Assembly: GCA_963930955.1 (NCBI GenBank)
Contig: OZ006967.1
Span: forward strand, 806,001-870,000
Source: Scatomonas sp963930955
GTDB lineage: Bacteria > Bacillota > Clostridia > Lachnospirales > Lachnospiraceae
Reading direction: 5' to 3'
Length of the DNA: 64,000 nt
A model generated the notes under the pieces. It made no database searches. It was not told the origin of the DNA and worked only from the letters and a program-made list of their open reading frames with translations. Of the stretch, positions 7,975 to 17,102 are shown one piece after another; within the stretch, counting starts at the first letter, position 1; each line of letters starts with the position of its first letter. The translations under genes were made by a program, and so were the position numbers.

Positions 7975-9360
7975 ATGGCAAAGGATAAGCATAAGATTTT
8001 TGAGCAGATGATGCAGGGGATCCTTTCAGGAACTCTGGGCAGCCGGGCGCTGGAGGACTGTATGTCCTTTCAGCCGGAGGTGATCAAAAATATCTCCGTC
8101 CGCTATCGGGTCATTGCCCTGGGCTTTGTGAAGAAGCTGAGCCTGGAAGAACTGAATGAAAAGCTGGAAGAGCAGGGCTGTCCCCGGCTCTACTCCCGGA
8201 ATTTCTGGGAGGCCACTCTGATCTACGCCTTCCTGAAGGGGTTGTCCTGGCAGGAGTGGAAACAGGTGCTGGAGGAGTGCGGGGATCTGTATCCCGCCGG
8301 CCGGGGCGGCGGATATTTTCAGGAGAAAAAGATCACCTACGGGGAACTGGAACGGTATGTCACCGAAAATTCCCGGCAGGAGGGAGACCATATGGGAACG
8401 GTCATGGTGACCCGGCAGATGGACGCGGGGCTGGCGGAGGCTGCCAGCGTGGCGGATCTGAAACGGTTTCTGGCCGCCAACCTGCAGTCCTTCAGCGGCG
8501 TCCGGGAAAAATCCCGCTACTATTTCTGCAAATATCTGTACTATTATCTGAACCGGCGGATCGAGAATTATTTCAGCGCCTGCCGCAGGGGTCTGGGAGT
8601 GGAGCAGGCCCTTTCCGAACTGCTTGCTTTAAAAGTGGTGACGACCCTGCGGAGGAAAAAGACCATGCCGGAGCCGGAGAAGAGAGCGCTGATCCGGGGA
8701 TCCGCCATTTCCTGCGGAGAGATTTTTGACGAGTTTAATTATTTTTATTTTGATTATGTATCCATTGACTGGGTGGAGATCCTGATGGAATATTACGGGG
8801 AACCGGAGGAGGTGCCGCCGGCGCAGCAAAAGCGTCTGGCGGAGGCGTTCCGCAAGGGACGGCCGGAGTGGAAAAAACTGGAGGATCCGGAGGTCATCCG
8901 GGCAAAAATGCGGGAGCTGGAAGAAAAGGAAGAGCAGCTGCAGGAAGTATACGCCCGGGACAGCAAGACCAAAGGGTACGGGAAAAACCGTTCCGGGGAA
9001 CTGGCGGTCTACAAATATATCCAGGGGGCCCTGGATCTGGAGCGGACCACGCTGATCTGTTTCCTGCTGTTTTTTGCCAGCGACGGGGAGATGCCAAAGG
9101 AGCACCGGCTGAGCGCGGAGCGGCTGAACCGGATCCTGCTCCAGAGCGGGTTTGCCGCCCTGCAGCAGGACAGCGAGTTCGACGGGTTTGTGGAAGAATT
9201 CCTGCTAAGTCCCTATCCCAAGGATCTGCTGATGGAAGAGGTGGTCTCCTACGCCAAGCAGCAGGAGAATTCCTTCTTGTATCATATTTACGGAAATTCT
9301 GTAAATTATGAAGAAGAAATTTTAAAGATCATGCTAGGTGAAAAACAAAATTACAGATAG
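7975..9360 (+). CDS. Unrecognised 461-residue protein in the kinase cluster
   Basis: A soluble, mostly helical, charged protein with no signal peptide or membrane segment. It begins MAKDKHKIFEQMMQGILSGTLGS, has aromatic-rich stretches (REKSRYYFCKYLYYYLNRRIENYF at about 180-205) and a Glu/Lys-rich segment at about 305-330 that could be coiled coil. I do not recognise a family. It begins 21 bp after the kinase stop, so co-transcription and a role with the kinase are likely but unproven. Confidence 0.7.
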   Translation: MAKDKHKIFEQMMQGILSGTLGSRALEDCMSFQPEVIKNISVRYRVIALGFVKKLSLEELNEKLEEQGCPRLYSRNFWEATLIYAFLKGLSWQEWKQVLEECGDLYPAGRGGGYFQEKKITYGELERYVTENSRQEGDHMGTVMVTRQMDAGLAEAASVADLKRFLAANLQSFSGVREKSRYYFCKYLYYYLNRRIENYFSACRRGLGVEQALSELLALKVVTTLRRKKTMPEPEKRALIRGSAISCGEIFDEFNYFYFDYVSIDWVEILMEYYGEPEEVPPAQQKRLAEAFRKGRPEWKKLEDPEVIRAKMRELEEKEEQLQEVYARDSKTKGYGKNRSGELAVYKYIQGALDLERTTLICFLLFFASDGEMPKEHRLSAERLNRILLQSGFAALQQDSEFDGFVEEFLLSPYPKDLLMEEVVSYAKQQENSFLYHIYGNSVNYEEEILKIMLGEKQNYR

Positions 9361-9425
9361 CCTGCGGTATCCTGTAATCAGATAAAACAAAGAAACAAGT
9401 TTTACAGGAAAGGCAGGAAAATATT

Positions 9426-9833
9426 ATGAAGAATCAGAGTACGATCACCAGAGAAGAGTGTAAAAAAGGGATCCTCTCCGGAGGAGTTCTGGCAGCCATG
9501 GGGCCCTTGTTCGCCCTGTATGTATCCGAAAACCGGGAGATCCCCTTCCTTCACCAGTACGTTCGGGGAGATGCCCTTCCGGCCATCCGGGTCATGGGAA
9601 TAATCCTGTTCTTCGTGGGGATCTGCATTATGCTCAGGAACAAACGCCGGCTGAACGCACTGGAAGGAACCGGCGGAAACTCCGGCGCGGGAAATCCCAA
9701 GAACCCAGGCGGCGGAAATTACGCGTACTATTACTGCGAACACTGCGGAAAGAAGCTGCGGATCACAGGCGGAAAAGGACGGCTCCAGATCACCTGTCCC
9801 CTGTGCGGCCATTCTTTTATCGTAAAGCGATAA
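9426..9833 (+). CDS. Two-helix membrane protein with C-terminal zinc ribbon
   Basis: A 135-residue protein. Two hydrophobic segments lie at about 17-35 (GILSGGVLAAMGPLFALYV) and 54-70 (IRVMGIILFFVGICIML). A Gly/Asn/Pro linker follows, then a CEHCGKK...CPLCGHSF zinc ribbon at about 104-132. The ribbon is probably cytoplasmic and would serve protein or nucleic-acid contacts. It lies 65 bp after the unrecognised 461-residue gene and upstream of the macro/ARH fusion. No precise function can be assigned. Confidence 0.75.
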   Translation: MKNQSTITREECKKGILSGGVLAAMGPLFALYVSENREIPFLHQYVRGDALPAIRVMGIILFFVGICIMLRNKRRLNALEGTGGNSGAGNPKNPGGGNYAYYYCEHCGKKLRITGGKGRLQITCPLCGHSFIVKR

Positions 9834-9904
9834 AGCAAGCCTGTATCACACCTGAAAAGCAGGATAAGTAAAAAACGGAATACCTTGGGAAAGGAGTGGT
9901 TCTT

Positions 9905-11893
9905 TTGAACATTGAGCTGGTAAAGGGAGATCTCTTTTTCATCTCCTGTGATGCCATTGTGAACCCAACAGATGTAAAACTATCCGGCAGCGGCGGTCTG
10001 GACCGGGAGATCCGCCGCCGGGCCGGGGAAGAGGTGGATCGGCAGTGCGCCGGTCTCCGAAAAGAGATGAAGCCCGGAGGAACGGTGGTTACCTCCGGGG
10101 GCTTTCTGCCGGTGCGCTGGATCCTGCATACAGCGGCGCCGGACTGCGGCAGGGAAACAGGGGAGAGCTATGAGCTGCTGAAAAAATGCTGGATGGATCT
10201 GCTCCTGGCAGCCGCAAGGCAGAAGGGGATCCGGCACCTGGCGGTTCCTCTGGTGGGTACCGGGTCCGGGGGCTACACTCTGCACAGTCCCTGGTACGGG
10301 AACAGCCTGTGCAGCCGGACTGCCGCGGCGGTCTTTTCCGCCATCGCGGAATTTCCCTGCTGCTACCCGTACGCGCGGATGCCGGAAAAGATTACCCTGG
10401 TCTGTTCCTCGGAAGAAAAATATCAGTCTATGGAGAGTGCCAGAAAATGGATCTTCGGAAAAGGACTCAGCAAGAGAGAGCGGATCCGAGGATCTCTGTT
10501 AGGGGGAGCCATCGGGGACGCCCTTGGGTATCCAGTGGAGTTTCAGGACGCCGGACATTCCTGGATCCATGAGTATATCCCGGATCCGAAGACCGGTATG
10601 GCGCTGATTTCCGATGATACGCAGATGACCCTGTTTACCGCCTGCGGCGTGCTGTGGGGATACAGCCGGTCCTGCATGAAAGGCATCGGAGGGGATATCT
10701 GGCATTATATCAGTTTTGCCTACGACGATTGGCTGAAAACCCAGAATCCCGACGGCCGGAAGCAGAAAATGCCTGTCAGCTGGATCCGGAATATCCCGCA
10801 GCTGAATGCCCGCCGGGCGCCGGGAAATACCTGCCTGTCCGCTCTTGAGGCAGGGGGAGGGAGTATCAAAAAACCGGTAAATAACAGCAAAGGGTGCGGA
10901 GGCGTCATGCGGATCGCTCCGGTCGCCCTGTACGGCGGGGCCCATCATCACTGGGATAAAAAATATAACGCCAGAGCCTGCGCGGAAACCGCCGCCCTGA
11001 CCCATGGGCATCCGCTGGGATGGCTTTCCGCGGCGGCGCTGGGAAATATCCTGTACGATATCATGCAGAATTTTTCTCTGGCCTATGCCATCGAAGATAC
11101 CCTTCTTCTGCTGCGGGAAATGTACGGGGAATATCCCGAAACCCGGAGACTGACAGAGCTGATCGAATCGGCAATGTCCCTGGCCGCCATGGACGGGTAC
11201 ACCAGCTCCGTGAACCTTATGGCGGAGTTTGAAGTGACGGAGCGGCTGGGGAAAGGCTGGACGGGGGAAGAAGCCCTGGCGGTGGGCCTTTTTTCCGCGG
11301 CAGCCTGTCTGGGAAGAGGATTTGACCAGTGCGTGTGGAACGCCGTAGGGCATGAGGGGGATTCGGACTCCACGGCTTCCATTGCCGGACAGATCTGGGG
11401 CGCTTATATGGGAGAGGGCTCTTTGCATGATAAATGGCTGAAGAATCTGGAACTTGGGGAAGTGATCCGCGAAATCGCCGACGACCTGACCAATGACTGC
11501 CAGATGAGCGAGTACGGAACGTATTATGACGCGGCCTGGGTCAGAAAATATCTTTCCGGCGGAGAAAGCGGCAGCCATCTTCGGAGCCCGTGGGAAGCGG
11601 CACCCCATGTTTTTGTGCAGCGGCCCTGGGAGGAGAAAATGGATGCGGAAGGAAAAGAAAGCAGCGGCTGCAAGGTGGATTTCCGCCTGCTTCCGAATCC
11701 GGCGGAAAAAACGCTGGAGATCTTAAGCAACATAGGACCCAATCCCTGGGTGGGCAGAGTCCGCCGGAGATGGGATGAATGGGGAAATCCCATAGAAATG
11801 GAGTTTGTAACCTCCTATGCGGCCCTGGATATTCAGGAGAGAGTGGTCCGGCAGATCAGGGAGGATCCTGCGCTCCGAAGCATATTGGAATGA
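9905..11893 (+). CDS. Macro domain-ADP-ribosylglycohydrolase fusion protein
   Basis: A 662-residue protein. Residues 1-175 are a macro domain (MNIELVKGDLFFISCDAIVNPT, VPLVGTGSGGY), which binds ADP-ribose or removes it from O-acetyl-ADP-ribose or protein acidic residues. Residues 190-530 match the DraG/ARH fold (RGSLLGGAIGDALGYPVEF, SDDTQMTLFT, GHEGDSDSTASIAG), with Asp/Glu/Thr residues typical of the binuclear Mg site. About 130 C-terminal residues are unassigned. The TTG at 9905 is chosen because AAGGAG at 9891-9896 sits 8 nt before it, whereas the GTG at 9896 overlaps that site. Two ADP-ribose-processing domains in one chain beside a kinase suggest reversal of a protein modification. No ADP-ribosyltransferase gene is visible nearby. 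Confidence 0.88.
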   Translation: MNIELVKGDLFFISCDAIVNPTDVKLSGSGGLDREIRRRAGEEVDRQCAGLRKEMKPGGTVVTSGGFLPVRWILHTAAPDCGRETGESYELLKKCWMDLLLAAARQKGIRHLAVPLVGTGSGGYTLHSPWYGNSLCSRTAAAVFSAIAEFPCCYPYARMPEKITLVCSSEEKYQSMESARKWIFGKGLSKRERIRGSLLGGAIGDALGYPVEFQDAGHSWIHEYIPDPKTGMALISDDTQMTLFTACGVLWGYSRSCMKGIGGDIWHYISFAYDDWLKTQNPDGRKQKMPVSWIRNIPQLNARRAPGNTCLSALEAGGGSIKKPVNNSKGCGGVMRIAPVALYGGAHHHWDKKYNARACAETAALTHGHPLGWLSAAALGNILYDIMQNFSLAYAIEDTLLLLREMYGEYPETRRLTELIESAMSLAAMDGYTSSVNLMAEFEVTERLGKGWTGEEALAVGLFSAAACLGRGFDQCVWNAVGHEGDSDSTASIAGQIWGAYMGEGSLHDKWLKNLELGEVIREIADDLTNDCQMSEYGTYYDAAWVRKYLSGGESGSHLRSPWEAAPHVFVQRPWEEKMDAEGKESSGCKVDFRLLPNPAEKTLEILSNIGPNPWVGRVRRRWDEWGNPIEMEFVTSYAALDIQERVVRQIREDPALRSILE

Positions 11894-11899
11894 TCCGGC

Positions 11900-11945
11900 G
11901 ATCCCGGAAGCGGCGAAAGGCGTTTCCGGGATCAGCTGTTTTCGT
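11900..11945 (+). terminator. Terminator after the kinase/ADP-ribose cluster
   Basis: Stem GATCCCGGAA (11900-11909) with TTCCGGGATC (11924-11933), followed by AGCTGTTTTC. Confidence 0.6.
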
Positions 11946-12045
11946 GGAGCAGCAGATCCCGGTTAAACTTGCTCTTGTAAATTCCGCATTCATTATCCGT
12001 TAATCGCAAATGCTTATTTTTTTATGAAATTGGTAAAAATAAGAG

Positions 12046-12090
12046 GCAGTAATTTCTTTTGGAAAACAGAGAAATTACTGCTTTCTTTTT
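12046..12090 (+). terminator. Second intrinsic terminator before the recombinase
   Basis: An 11-bp perfect stem GCAGTAATTTC (12046-12056) with GAAATTACTGC (12071-12081), followed directly by TTTCTTTTT. It insulates the recombinase and pilus locus from upstream transcription. Confidence 0.75.
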
Positions 12091-12196
12091 GCGCATTTTT
12101 GTGGGAAATTTTATGTTCCGGTGCGAGCCGATTTTATAGTATAAAGGATGGAACAGAAGAAGCGGATGAGAGGAACCGGAAAGAGAGGAGTTAAGT

Positions 12197-13057
12197 TTGA
12201 ACACAGAAAAAAGAATCCATTGGAAAAGAGATATAGAGGGATTTGAAAAGTATCTCAGGGACCGAGAGAATGCGGAGGCGACCATTGAGAAGTACCTTAG
12301 AGATGTAAGAACCTTTCGGAAATACAGAAAGGATCAGGAGCTTTTGAATAAAGATGTATTGCGGAAATACAAAGAATGGCTGCTGGAACGGTATTGTGTC
12401 AGCAGCGTCAATTCTATGCTGGTGGCCCTGAACCAATTTCTGATCTTTAAGGAGGCCGGCTGGCTGCGGGTAAAGAGGGTGAAAATCCAGGCCCAGGGAT
12501 TCCGGAACATGGATCGGGAGCTTTCCAGGGAGGAGTTCCGGCGTCTGGTGGCGGAAGCCCGGGGCCGGGGGCAAAAGCAGCTGGCAATGATCATGGAAAC
12601 CATCTGCGCCACCGGGATCCGCATCAGCGAATTGAAATTTTTCCGCGCGGACAGTGTTAAGAACGGCATGGTGCAGGTAAGAAACAAGGGAAAACACAGA
12701 ACGGTGCTGCTGCCTGAAAAACTTCGCAAGAAACTGATTCTGTACATGGCAAAAAATAAGATAAAAAAGGGATGCATATTCTGCACCCGGACGGGAAAGG
12801 CCAAAGACCGCTCCAATATATGGAAAGAAATGAAGGGACTGGCAAAGGTATCCGGCATTTCCTCCAAAAAAATATTTCCCCATAATCTGCGCCATCTGTT
12901 TGCGCGGACTTTCTACAAAACAACAAAAAATCTGATCCATTTAGCGGATTTGCTGGGACACAGCAGCCTGGAGGTGACGCGGATTTATACCTGCGATGGT
13001 ATCGAGGAACTGAAAAACAGCCTGGAACAATTAGATCTGATAAATGGAATTGTATAA
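12197..13057 (+). CDS. Tyrosine recombinase, likely invertase of the pilus promoter switch
   Basis: A 286-residue XerC/D-like recombinase. It has an N-terminal core-binding (SAM-like) domain over residues 1-100 and a catalytic domain with all active-site residues: Arg142 (TGIRISEL), Lys166 (NKGKHR), His229-x-x-Arg232 (PHNLRHLF), His255 (LLGHSS) and Tyr264 (RIYT). The TTG start at 12197 follows AGAGGAG at 12184-12190 with a 6-nt gap. The gene ends just 19 bp before a 22-bp perfect inverted repeat that encloses a promoter, the arrangement of site-specific promoter invertases. It lacks the length and neighbours of a phage or ICE integrase. It could also be a plain Xer paralogue, but its position argues for inverting the adjacent segment. 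Confidence 0.9.
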   Translation: MNTEKRIHWKRDIEGFEKYLRDRENAEATIEKYLRDVRTFRKYRKDQELLNKDVLRKYKEWLLERYCVSSVNSMLVALNQFLIFKEAGWLRVKRVKIQAQGFRNMDRELSREEFRRLVAEARGRGQKQLAMIMETICATGIRISELKFFRADSVKNGMVQVRNKGKHRTVLLPEKLRKKLILYMAKNKIKKGCIFCTRTGKAKDRSNIWKEMKGLAKVSGISSKKIFPHNLRHLFARTFYKTTKNLIHLADLLGHSSLEVTRIYTCDGIEELKNSLEQLDLINGIV

Positions 13058-13076
13058 GCTTTCTGTACAGGAATCA

Positions 13077-13098
13077 CATAATATTAGTTATGTGGTAA
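13077..13098 (+). repeat. Left inverted repeat of the phase switch
   Basis: Begins CATAATATTAGTTATG and ends TGGTAA. It is identical over 22 bp to the reverse complement of 13280-13301, and the flanking bases differ immediately on both sides. Confidence 0.92.
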
Positions 13099-13221
13099 AA
13101 AAATCTGCCAACGCAAAAGAGATCTCCGGTTCTTAAGCAAAAGAGACACGGAAATTCCAATTTTCACGAAAATCAGACTTTTGGAAAGGGCGGGAAAACC
13201 AAGAAAAAGCACCGGCAGGTA

Positions 13222-13250
13222 TTGATTTTTAAGGATATGTAAGATACAAT
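13222..13250 (+). promoter_or_regulatory. Promoter inside the invertible segment
   Basis: TTGATT (13222-13227) and TACAAT (13245-13250) are 17 bp apart, on the plus strand, reading out across the right repeat into the adhesin gene about 90 bp away. Confidence 0.75.
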
Positions 13251-13279
13251 AAAAAGGCTAAAGATTTATGGCTTCAGAC

Positions 13280-13301
13280 TTACCACATAACTAATATTAT
13301 G
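13280..13301 (-). repeat. Right inverted repeat of the phase switch
   Basis: The reverse complement of the left arm at 13077-13098, with no mismatch in 22 bp. It lies in the 5' leader of the adhesin gene, between promoter and ribosome site. Confidence 0.92.
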
Positions 13302-13337
13302 ATGTTGAGGTCAGATTTTTGGAAGGAGGGATGCAAT

Positions 13338-16300
13338 TTGCGGGGAAAGCTGCGAAAAATTCTGGCATTTGCACTCTGTGTCTGTATGCTGCTGGGAGGC
13401 AGCATTTCTTCTCAGGCAAAGGAAAAAGAAGGAGAAGAAGAAATCCTGAGTGAGAGTATAGAAATGCCGGAAGAGACAGAAACTCCGGAAGAGACGGAAA
13501 TTCCGGAAGACACCCCAGTTCCGGAGCCATCGGCGATCCCGGAGCAAACCGGGGTTCCTGCGGAAACCGTACCTGCGGAAGAGCCGGGAAATCAGGAAGA
13601 AACTGTCGAGCCGGAAGGAGATCCGGAGGGCGGACAGACCGGAGAGATTTCTCTTACCGGGGAGGCGGCAGGTTATGCCATCACGGTAACCGGCCCTGGG
13701 GAGTATTTCCCGGAGGACGCGGAACTGGCTTTGTCTGTAGAAACCGTAGAGCCGGAAAGAGAAGAACTTGCGAAAGAAGCGGTGGAGGAGCAGGCGGAAG
13801 CGCAGCAGAAAGAGGTAAAGGACTATACAGCCTTTGATATCCGGATCTTCAGCGGCGGCCAGGAAATTCAGCCTGCCGGCCCGGTGCTGGTTTCTTTTAC
13901 AAAGCTGGAGCGGGAGTCATCCGAGGAAAGGGAAATCAAGGTTTTCCATGTGGATGAGGACCAGGGAACGGCAGAAGATATGGAAGCTTCTGTAAACGGA
14001 GAGGGACAGGCAGTTATAGAAACCACACACTTCTCTGTATATGTGATCGTTGATCTGGATCAGCTGGGCGGCAGCATAAACCTGACCGTGCAGCACTGGG
14101 CTACGGTTAACCAACTGAAGGGCGTAGACGGAAGGGAAGGCCTGATCATGAGCGCCGGCCCCGATGGAATTCCGGGCAATGCCACCGCCTGGCTGCAGTC
14201 GGAAGATGTGTTTCAGGAAATTTACAGTGCAGATGTGATCGAACTGGACAACACCATCGAGAAAAGCGTGGAGGACCTGAGCAAGGTTCTTTTGGCGGAT
14301 GCCGTGGAAGAGGAAGGCAGAGGCAACTACGAGCTCATCGAAATCTGGTTTCTGAAGGAAGGAAAGGATCCTGCCAGTGAAAACCGGGAGGACTGGGAGA
14401 TTTATCCCAGTTCATCGGATCAAAAAATCACACTGAAAAAAGATACCACTCTTCGATTGGTGTACGATCCGGTAGCCGTGGACGACAATCTTGTCCGGAA
14501 TGTAACATTTTATGATTATGATGTTACGGATGGAAAAATATACAGAGACGAGAATTGTACCATTGAAGACCCGAATGGAGGGTATTTAAATACAAACAAT
14601 CAGGGAATTAACTCAGCGAGTAATTATAACGGCGGGAATGAATGGAACCGTCTGGCTGTGGGCATGAGCAGTACATGGGTAGATCATTCTTATCATAATG
14701 CCACAGCAGCTAGCGGCGTTCTTTTGAACTGGGCAGGAGTCGGTCTGGCTGATTCCGCCAAAAAAGGAATTGTTGCGGGAATTGGCGAAAATGGACCCAT
14801 CTATAACGGGGTAGTGGACGCCGGGCTGTTCAACAATGACCCGAAAACGGGGAAAACCGTTCTGAATGACTATAAGCTTCATTTTGATCAGGTAGGAGAT
14901 ACCTATACCCTTTCTTCGGTAAGCAGAAACGGCGCAACGGTTCTCAGCGGCCTGGAAACCTTTCGGGAAATCTGGGACAAACCGGGTGAAAACCGGCATA
15001 TTTTTTCCAACAATTTCTGGCCGCTGGATGGAGAACGCCATGAGAACCAGGATCCGCTCCTGGGCGGAAGCACCGTATATCGTGTGAACAAAGTACACAC
15101 GTTTACAGGAGAAAAGGATACCGGCGCAAGTGACGACAATGTGGATCACAACTGGTTTTTCGGTATGCGCTACAGCATGGGATTCGTCCTGGGGGATTAC
15201 ACAGGACCTCTGAACTACTATTTCCGGGGGGACGATGATTTCTGGCTCTTTGTAGACGGGGAGCTGGCCACAGATCTGGGAGGCATCCACAGCTCGGTAG
15301 GAGAGCTTCTGGATCTTACTCCCTATGTGATCAGCGATCCGGAAAATGGTCCTACGGAAGAAGAAAAGACCACTCTTCACAGGATTGATATTGTTTACGC
15401 GGAGCGGGGGGCTTTTGGCTCCACCTGCTACATGCAGTTTACGCTGCCCAATCTGCGGCCGGTAGATTTTGACACGGATGTTCCCACTACGGATATTACC
15501 GTTCAGAAAAACTGGCAGGACCACGGCAATCCCGGAAGACCGGACGCCGTGCAGGTGCAGCTTTCCTACCGGAAGACCGGTGAAACGGAATGGACTCTGT
15601 ACGATACGCAGACCCTGAATGCCGCCAATCACTGGAGCTATACCTGGGCGGAGCTTCCGAAAACCGGCTACGAATATATGATCCACGAGGTAGGGGAATC
15701 CGGGGGGATCAACGGAAAATATACCGTCACCTATGACTCCGGAGGAAAAACGGACGGCACGCTGACGGCAGGTGAAGACGGGTCCTTTACCGGAACCATC
15801 ACCAATCGCCTTTCGCCTTCCACCTGGATCACCGTCAATAAGGTCTGGGACGACCGGAACAGTCCGGAAAGACCGGCGAGCGCGGATTTTTATCTGTATT
15901 ACCGGCAGGCCGGAAGCACAGAATGGAATCCCTATCCGGACGGACGCATGACCCTGACAGCGGCAGATACGCCGGAGGGCGGAGACGGCAATACCTGGAC
16001 CGGCGTGTATACGGATCTGCCGGTGTTCTCCGGGAATACAGATACCCGTCTGGAATACACGGTAATGGAAGTGGAAGGCGACACAGTTCTGAAACCGGGA
16101 GACAAAATGGACGGAAGTACGGTTTCCGACCTGTATACCGTACATTATCCGGAAGGTCATTTTAATGGAGACGGCAGCTGGACTCCCTATCCGTCCAAAG
16201 ACAATGCGGAGACCATGAGCCTGACGGTTACCAACAGCCTGGGCGGGAGCCTGCAGGTAGTTAAGGAATGGAAAGGAACAGGGGAAGTTCCGGATACCGT

Positions 16301-17051
16301 GATATACGCAGGTCTATACAGCGGCGGGAGTCCGGCAGCAGCAGATACATACGCGGAACTGAATCCGGAAAATAGCTTTACGGCTGTGTTTACATACCTG
16401 ACGCCGGGAAGGGAGTATACGGTGAAAGAACTGCGGCCGGCCGGGAGCGGCGAAACACCGGAATTTACCATCGGGGAACAGGGATATGTAGGCATAGAGG
16501 AAGGGGGAAAGGTAATGATCTCCCAGGTGTCCTACGATGTGTCCTATCAGTTTACCCCCAATGACAGCGGACTGCAGGACGCCAGGATTACCAACACAGC
16601 CCGCTGGCAGATGGTGAAGCGAAGCTCCAGTTCCGGGGATCTGAAGCTGGAGGGAGCGGTATTTACCCTTACCGGAGAGAACGGCGCCGTCTACACCGGC
16701 ACATCCGGAGCAGATGGTATCGTGAACTGGAAAGATCCGGAAGGCGGGGAAGTGACCGGTCTTTTTCCGGATGGAACCTATACTCTGAAAGAGACTGCAG
16801 CGCCGGTAGGATATCAGCTGAACACGGAAGCGTGGACCCTGGAGATCGTAAACGGCGCTCCCAAGATCAATCAGGGAGAAATGCAGGGCACGCTGGAGAA
16901 CGGGATCCTGACCTTCTACTATGAAAATACGCCTATGTATACCCTCCCCAATTCGGGAGGACCGGGCATTTACCTGTTTGGAGCAGGAGGGGTTCTGCTG
17001 ACAGCGGCAGGGGCCTGGCTGCTTTTCAGGAACCGAAAAGAGGTTTTGTAA
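13338..17051 (+). CDS. Large cell-wall-anchored adhesin, probable pilus tip protein
   Basis: A 1237-residue surface protein. A signal peptide (RGKLRKILAFALCVCMLLGGSISSQA) is followed by a Glu/Pro-rich stalk at about 30-105. A fibro-slime/PA14-like region lies around 620-655 (YYFRGDDDFWLFVDGELATD). Three Cna-B type domains begin near 718, 828 and 968, and a SpaA-like domain carries the E-box KETAAPVGY. The sorting signal is Leu1203-Pro-Asn-Ser-Gly, then a hydrophobic helix and RNRKEVL. The TTG at 13338 lies 8 nt after AGGAGG (13324-13329) and gives a clean signal peptide. The in-frame ATG at 13299 falls in the right inverted repeat and lacks a ribosome site. It is the first gene of the switch-controlled operon. 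Confidence 0.9.
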   Translation: MRGKLRKILAFALCVCMLLGGSISSQAKEKEGEEEILSESIEMPEETETPEETEIPEDTPVPEPSAIPEQTGVPAETVPAEEPGNQEETVEPEGDPEGGQTGEISLTGEAAGYAITVTGPGEYFPEDAELALSVETVEPEREELAKEAVEEQAEAQQKEVKDYTAFDIRIFSGGQEIQPAGPVLVSFTKLERESSEEREIKVFHVDEDQGTAEDMEASVNGEGQAVIETTHFSVYVIVDLDQLGGSINLTVQHWATVNQLKGVDGREGLIMSAGPDGIPGNATAWLQSEDVFQEIYSADVIELDNTIEKSVEDLSKVLLADAVEEEGRGNYELIEIWFLKEGKDPASENREDWEIYPSSSDQKITLKKDTTLRLVYDPVAVDDNLVRNVTFYDYDVTDGKIYRDENCTIEDPNGGYLNTNNQGINSASNYNGGNEWNRLAVGMSSTWVDHSYHNATAASGVLLNWAGVGLADSAKKGIVAGIGENGPIYNGVVDAGLFNNDPKTGKTVLNDYKLHFDQVGDTYTLSSVSRNGATVLSGLETFREIWDKPGENRHIFSNNFWPLDGERHENQDPLLGGSTVYRVNKVHTFTGEKDTGASDDNVDHNWFFGMRYSMGFVLGDYTGPLNYYFRGDDDFWLFVDGELATDLGGIHSSVGELLDLTPYVISDPENGPTEEEKTTLHRIDIVYAERGAFGSTCYMQFTLPNLRPVDFDTDVPTTDITVQKNWQDHGNPGRPDAVQVQLSYRKTGETEWTLYDTQTLNAANHWSYTWAELPKTGYEYMIHEVGESGGINGKYTVTYDSGGKTDGTLTAGEDGSFTGTITNRLSPSTWITVNKVWDDRNSPERPASADFYLYYRQAGSTEWNPYPDGRMTLTAADTPEGGDGNTWTGVYTDLPVFSGNTDTRLEYTVMEVEGDTVLKPGDKMDGSTVSDLYTVHYPEGHFNGDGSWTPYPSKDNAETMSLTVTNSLGGSLQVVKEWKGTGEVPDTVIYAGLYSGGSPAAADTYAELNPENSFTAVFTYLTPGREYTVKELRPAGSGETPEFTIGEQGYVGIEEGGKVMISQVSYDVSYQFTPNDSGLQDARITNTARWQMVKRSSSSGDLKLEGAVFTLTGENGAVYTGTSGADGIVNWKDPEGGEVTGLFPDGTYTLKETAAPVGYQLNTEAWTLEIVNGAPKINQGEMQGTLENGILTFYYENTPMYTLPNSGGPGIYLFGAGGVLLTAAGAWLLFRNRKEVL

Positions 17052-17102
17052 ATCTTTCATATTTAGATAAATAGCAAAGCGCAGGAAAGAAAGGAGAGAA
17101 TT

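Larger units (their letters stand above)
13077..13301. other. Invertible promoter element (phase switch), ON orientation
   Basis: A 181-bp segment (13099-13279) is bounded by perfect 22-bp inverted repeats. It contains one good promoter pointing right toward the adhesin and pilin genes. Inversion would point it left, antisense to the recombinase. The segment holds no gene. Confidence 0.85.

Noticed and set aside
9896..9904. GTG start of the macro/ARH fusion at 9896
   Set aside because: The GTG overlaps its only ribosome site. TTG 9905 is correctly spaced.
9905..11893. Toxin-antitoxin (ADP-ribosyltransferase/hydrolase) pair
   Set aside because: No ADP-ribosyltransferase gene is adjacent. Only the removal enzyme is seen.
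13299..13337. ATG start of the adhesin at 13299
   Set aside because: It lies in the inverted repeat, lacks a ribosome site and would put 13 residues before the signal peptide.
14613..16160. 515-codon minus-strand frame opposite the adhesin
   Set aside because: It is a shadow of the coding strand, with no ribosome site and a composition unlike real proteins.
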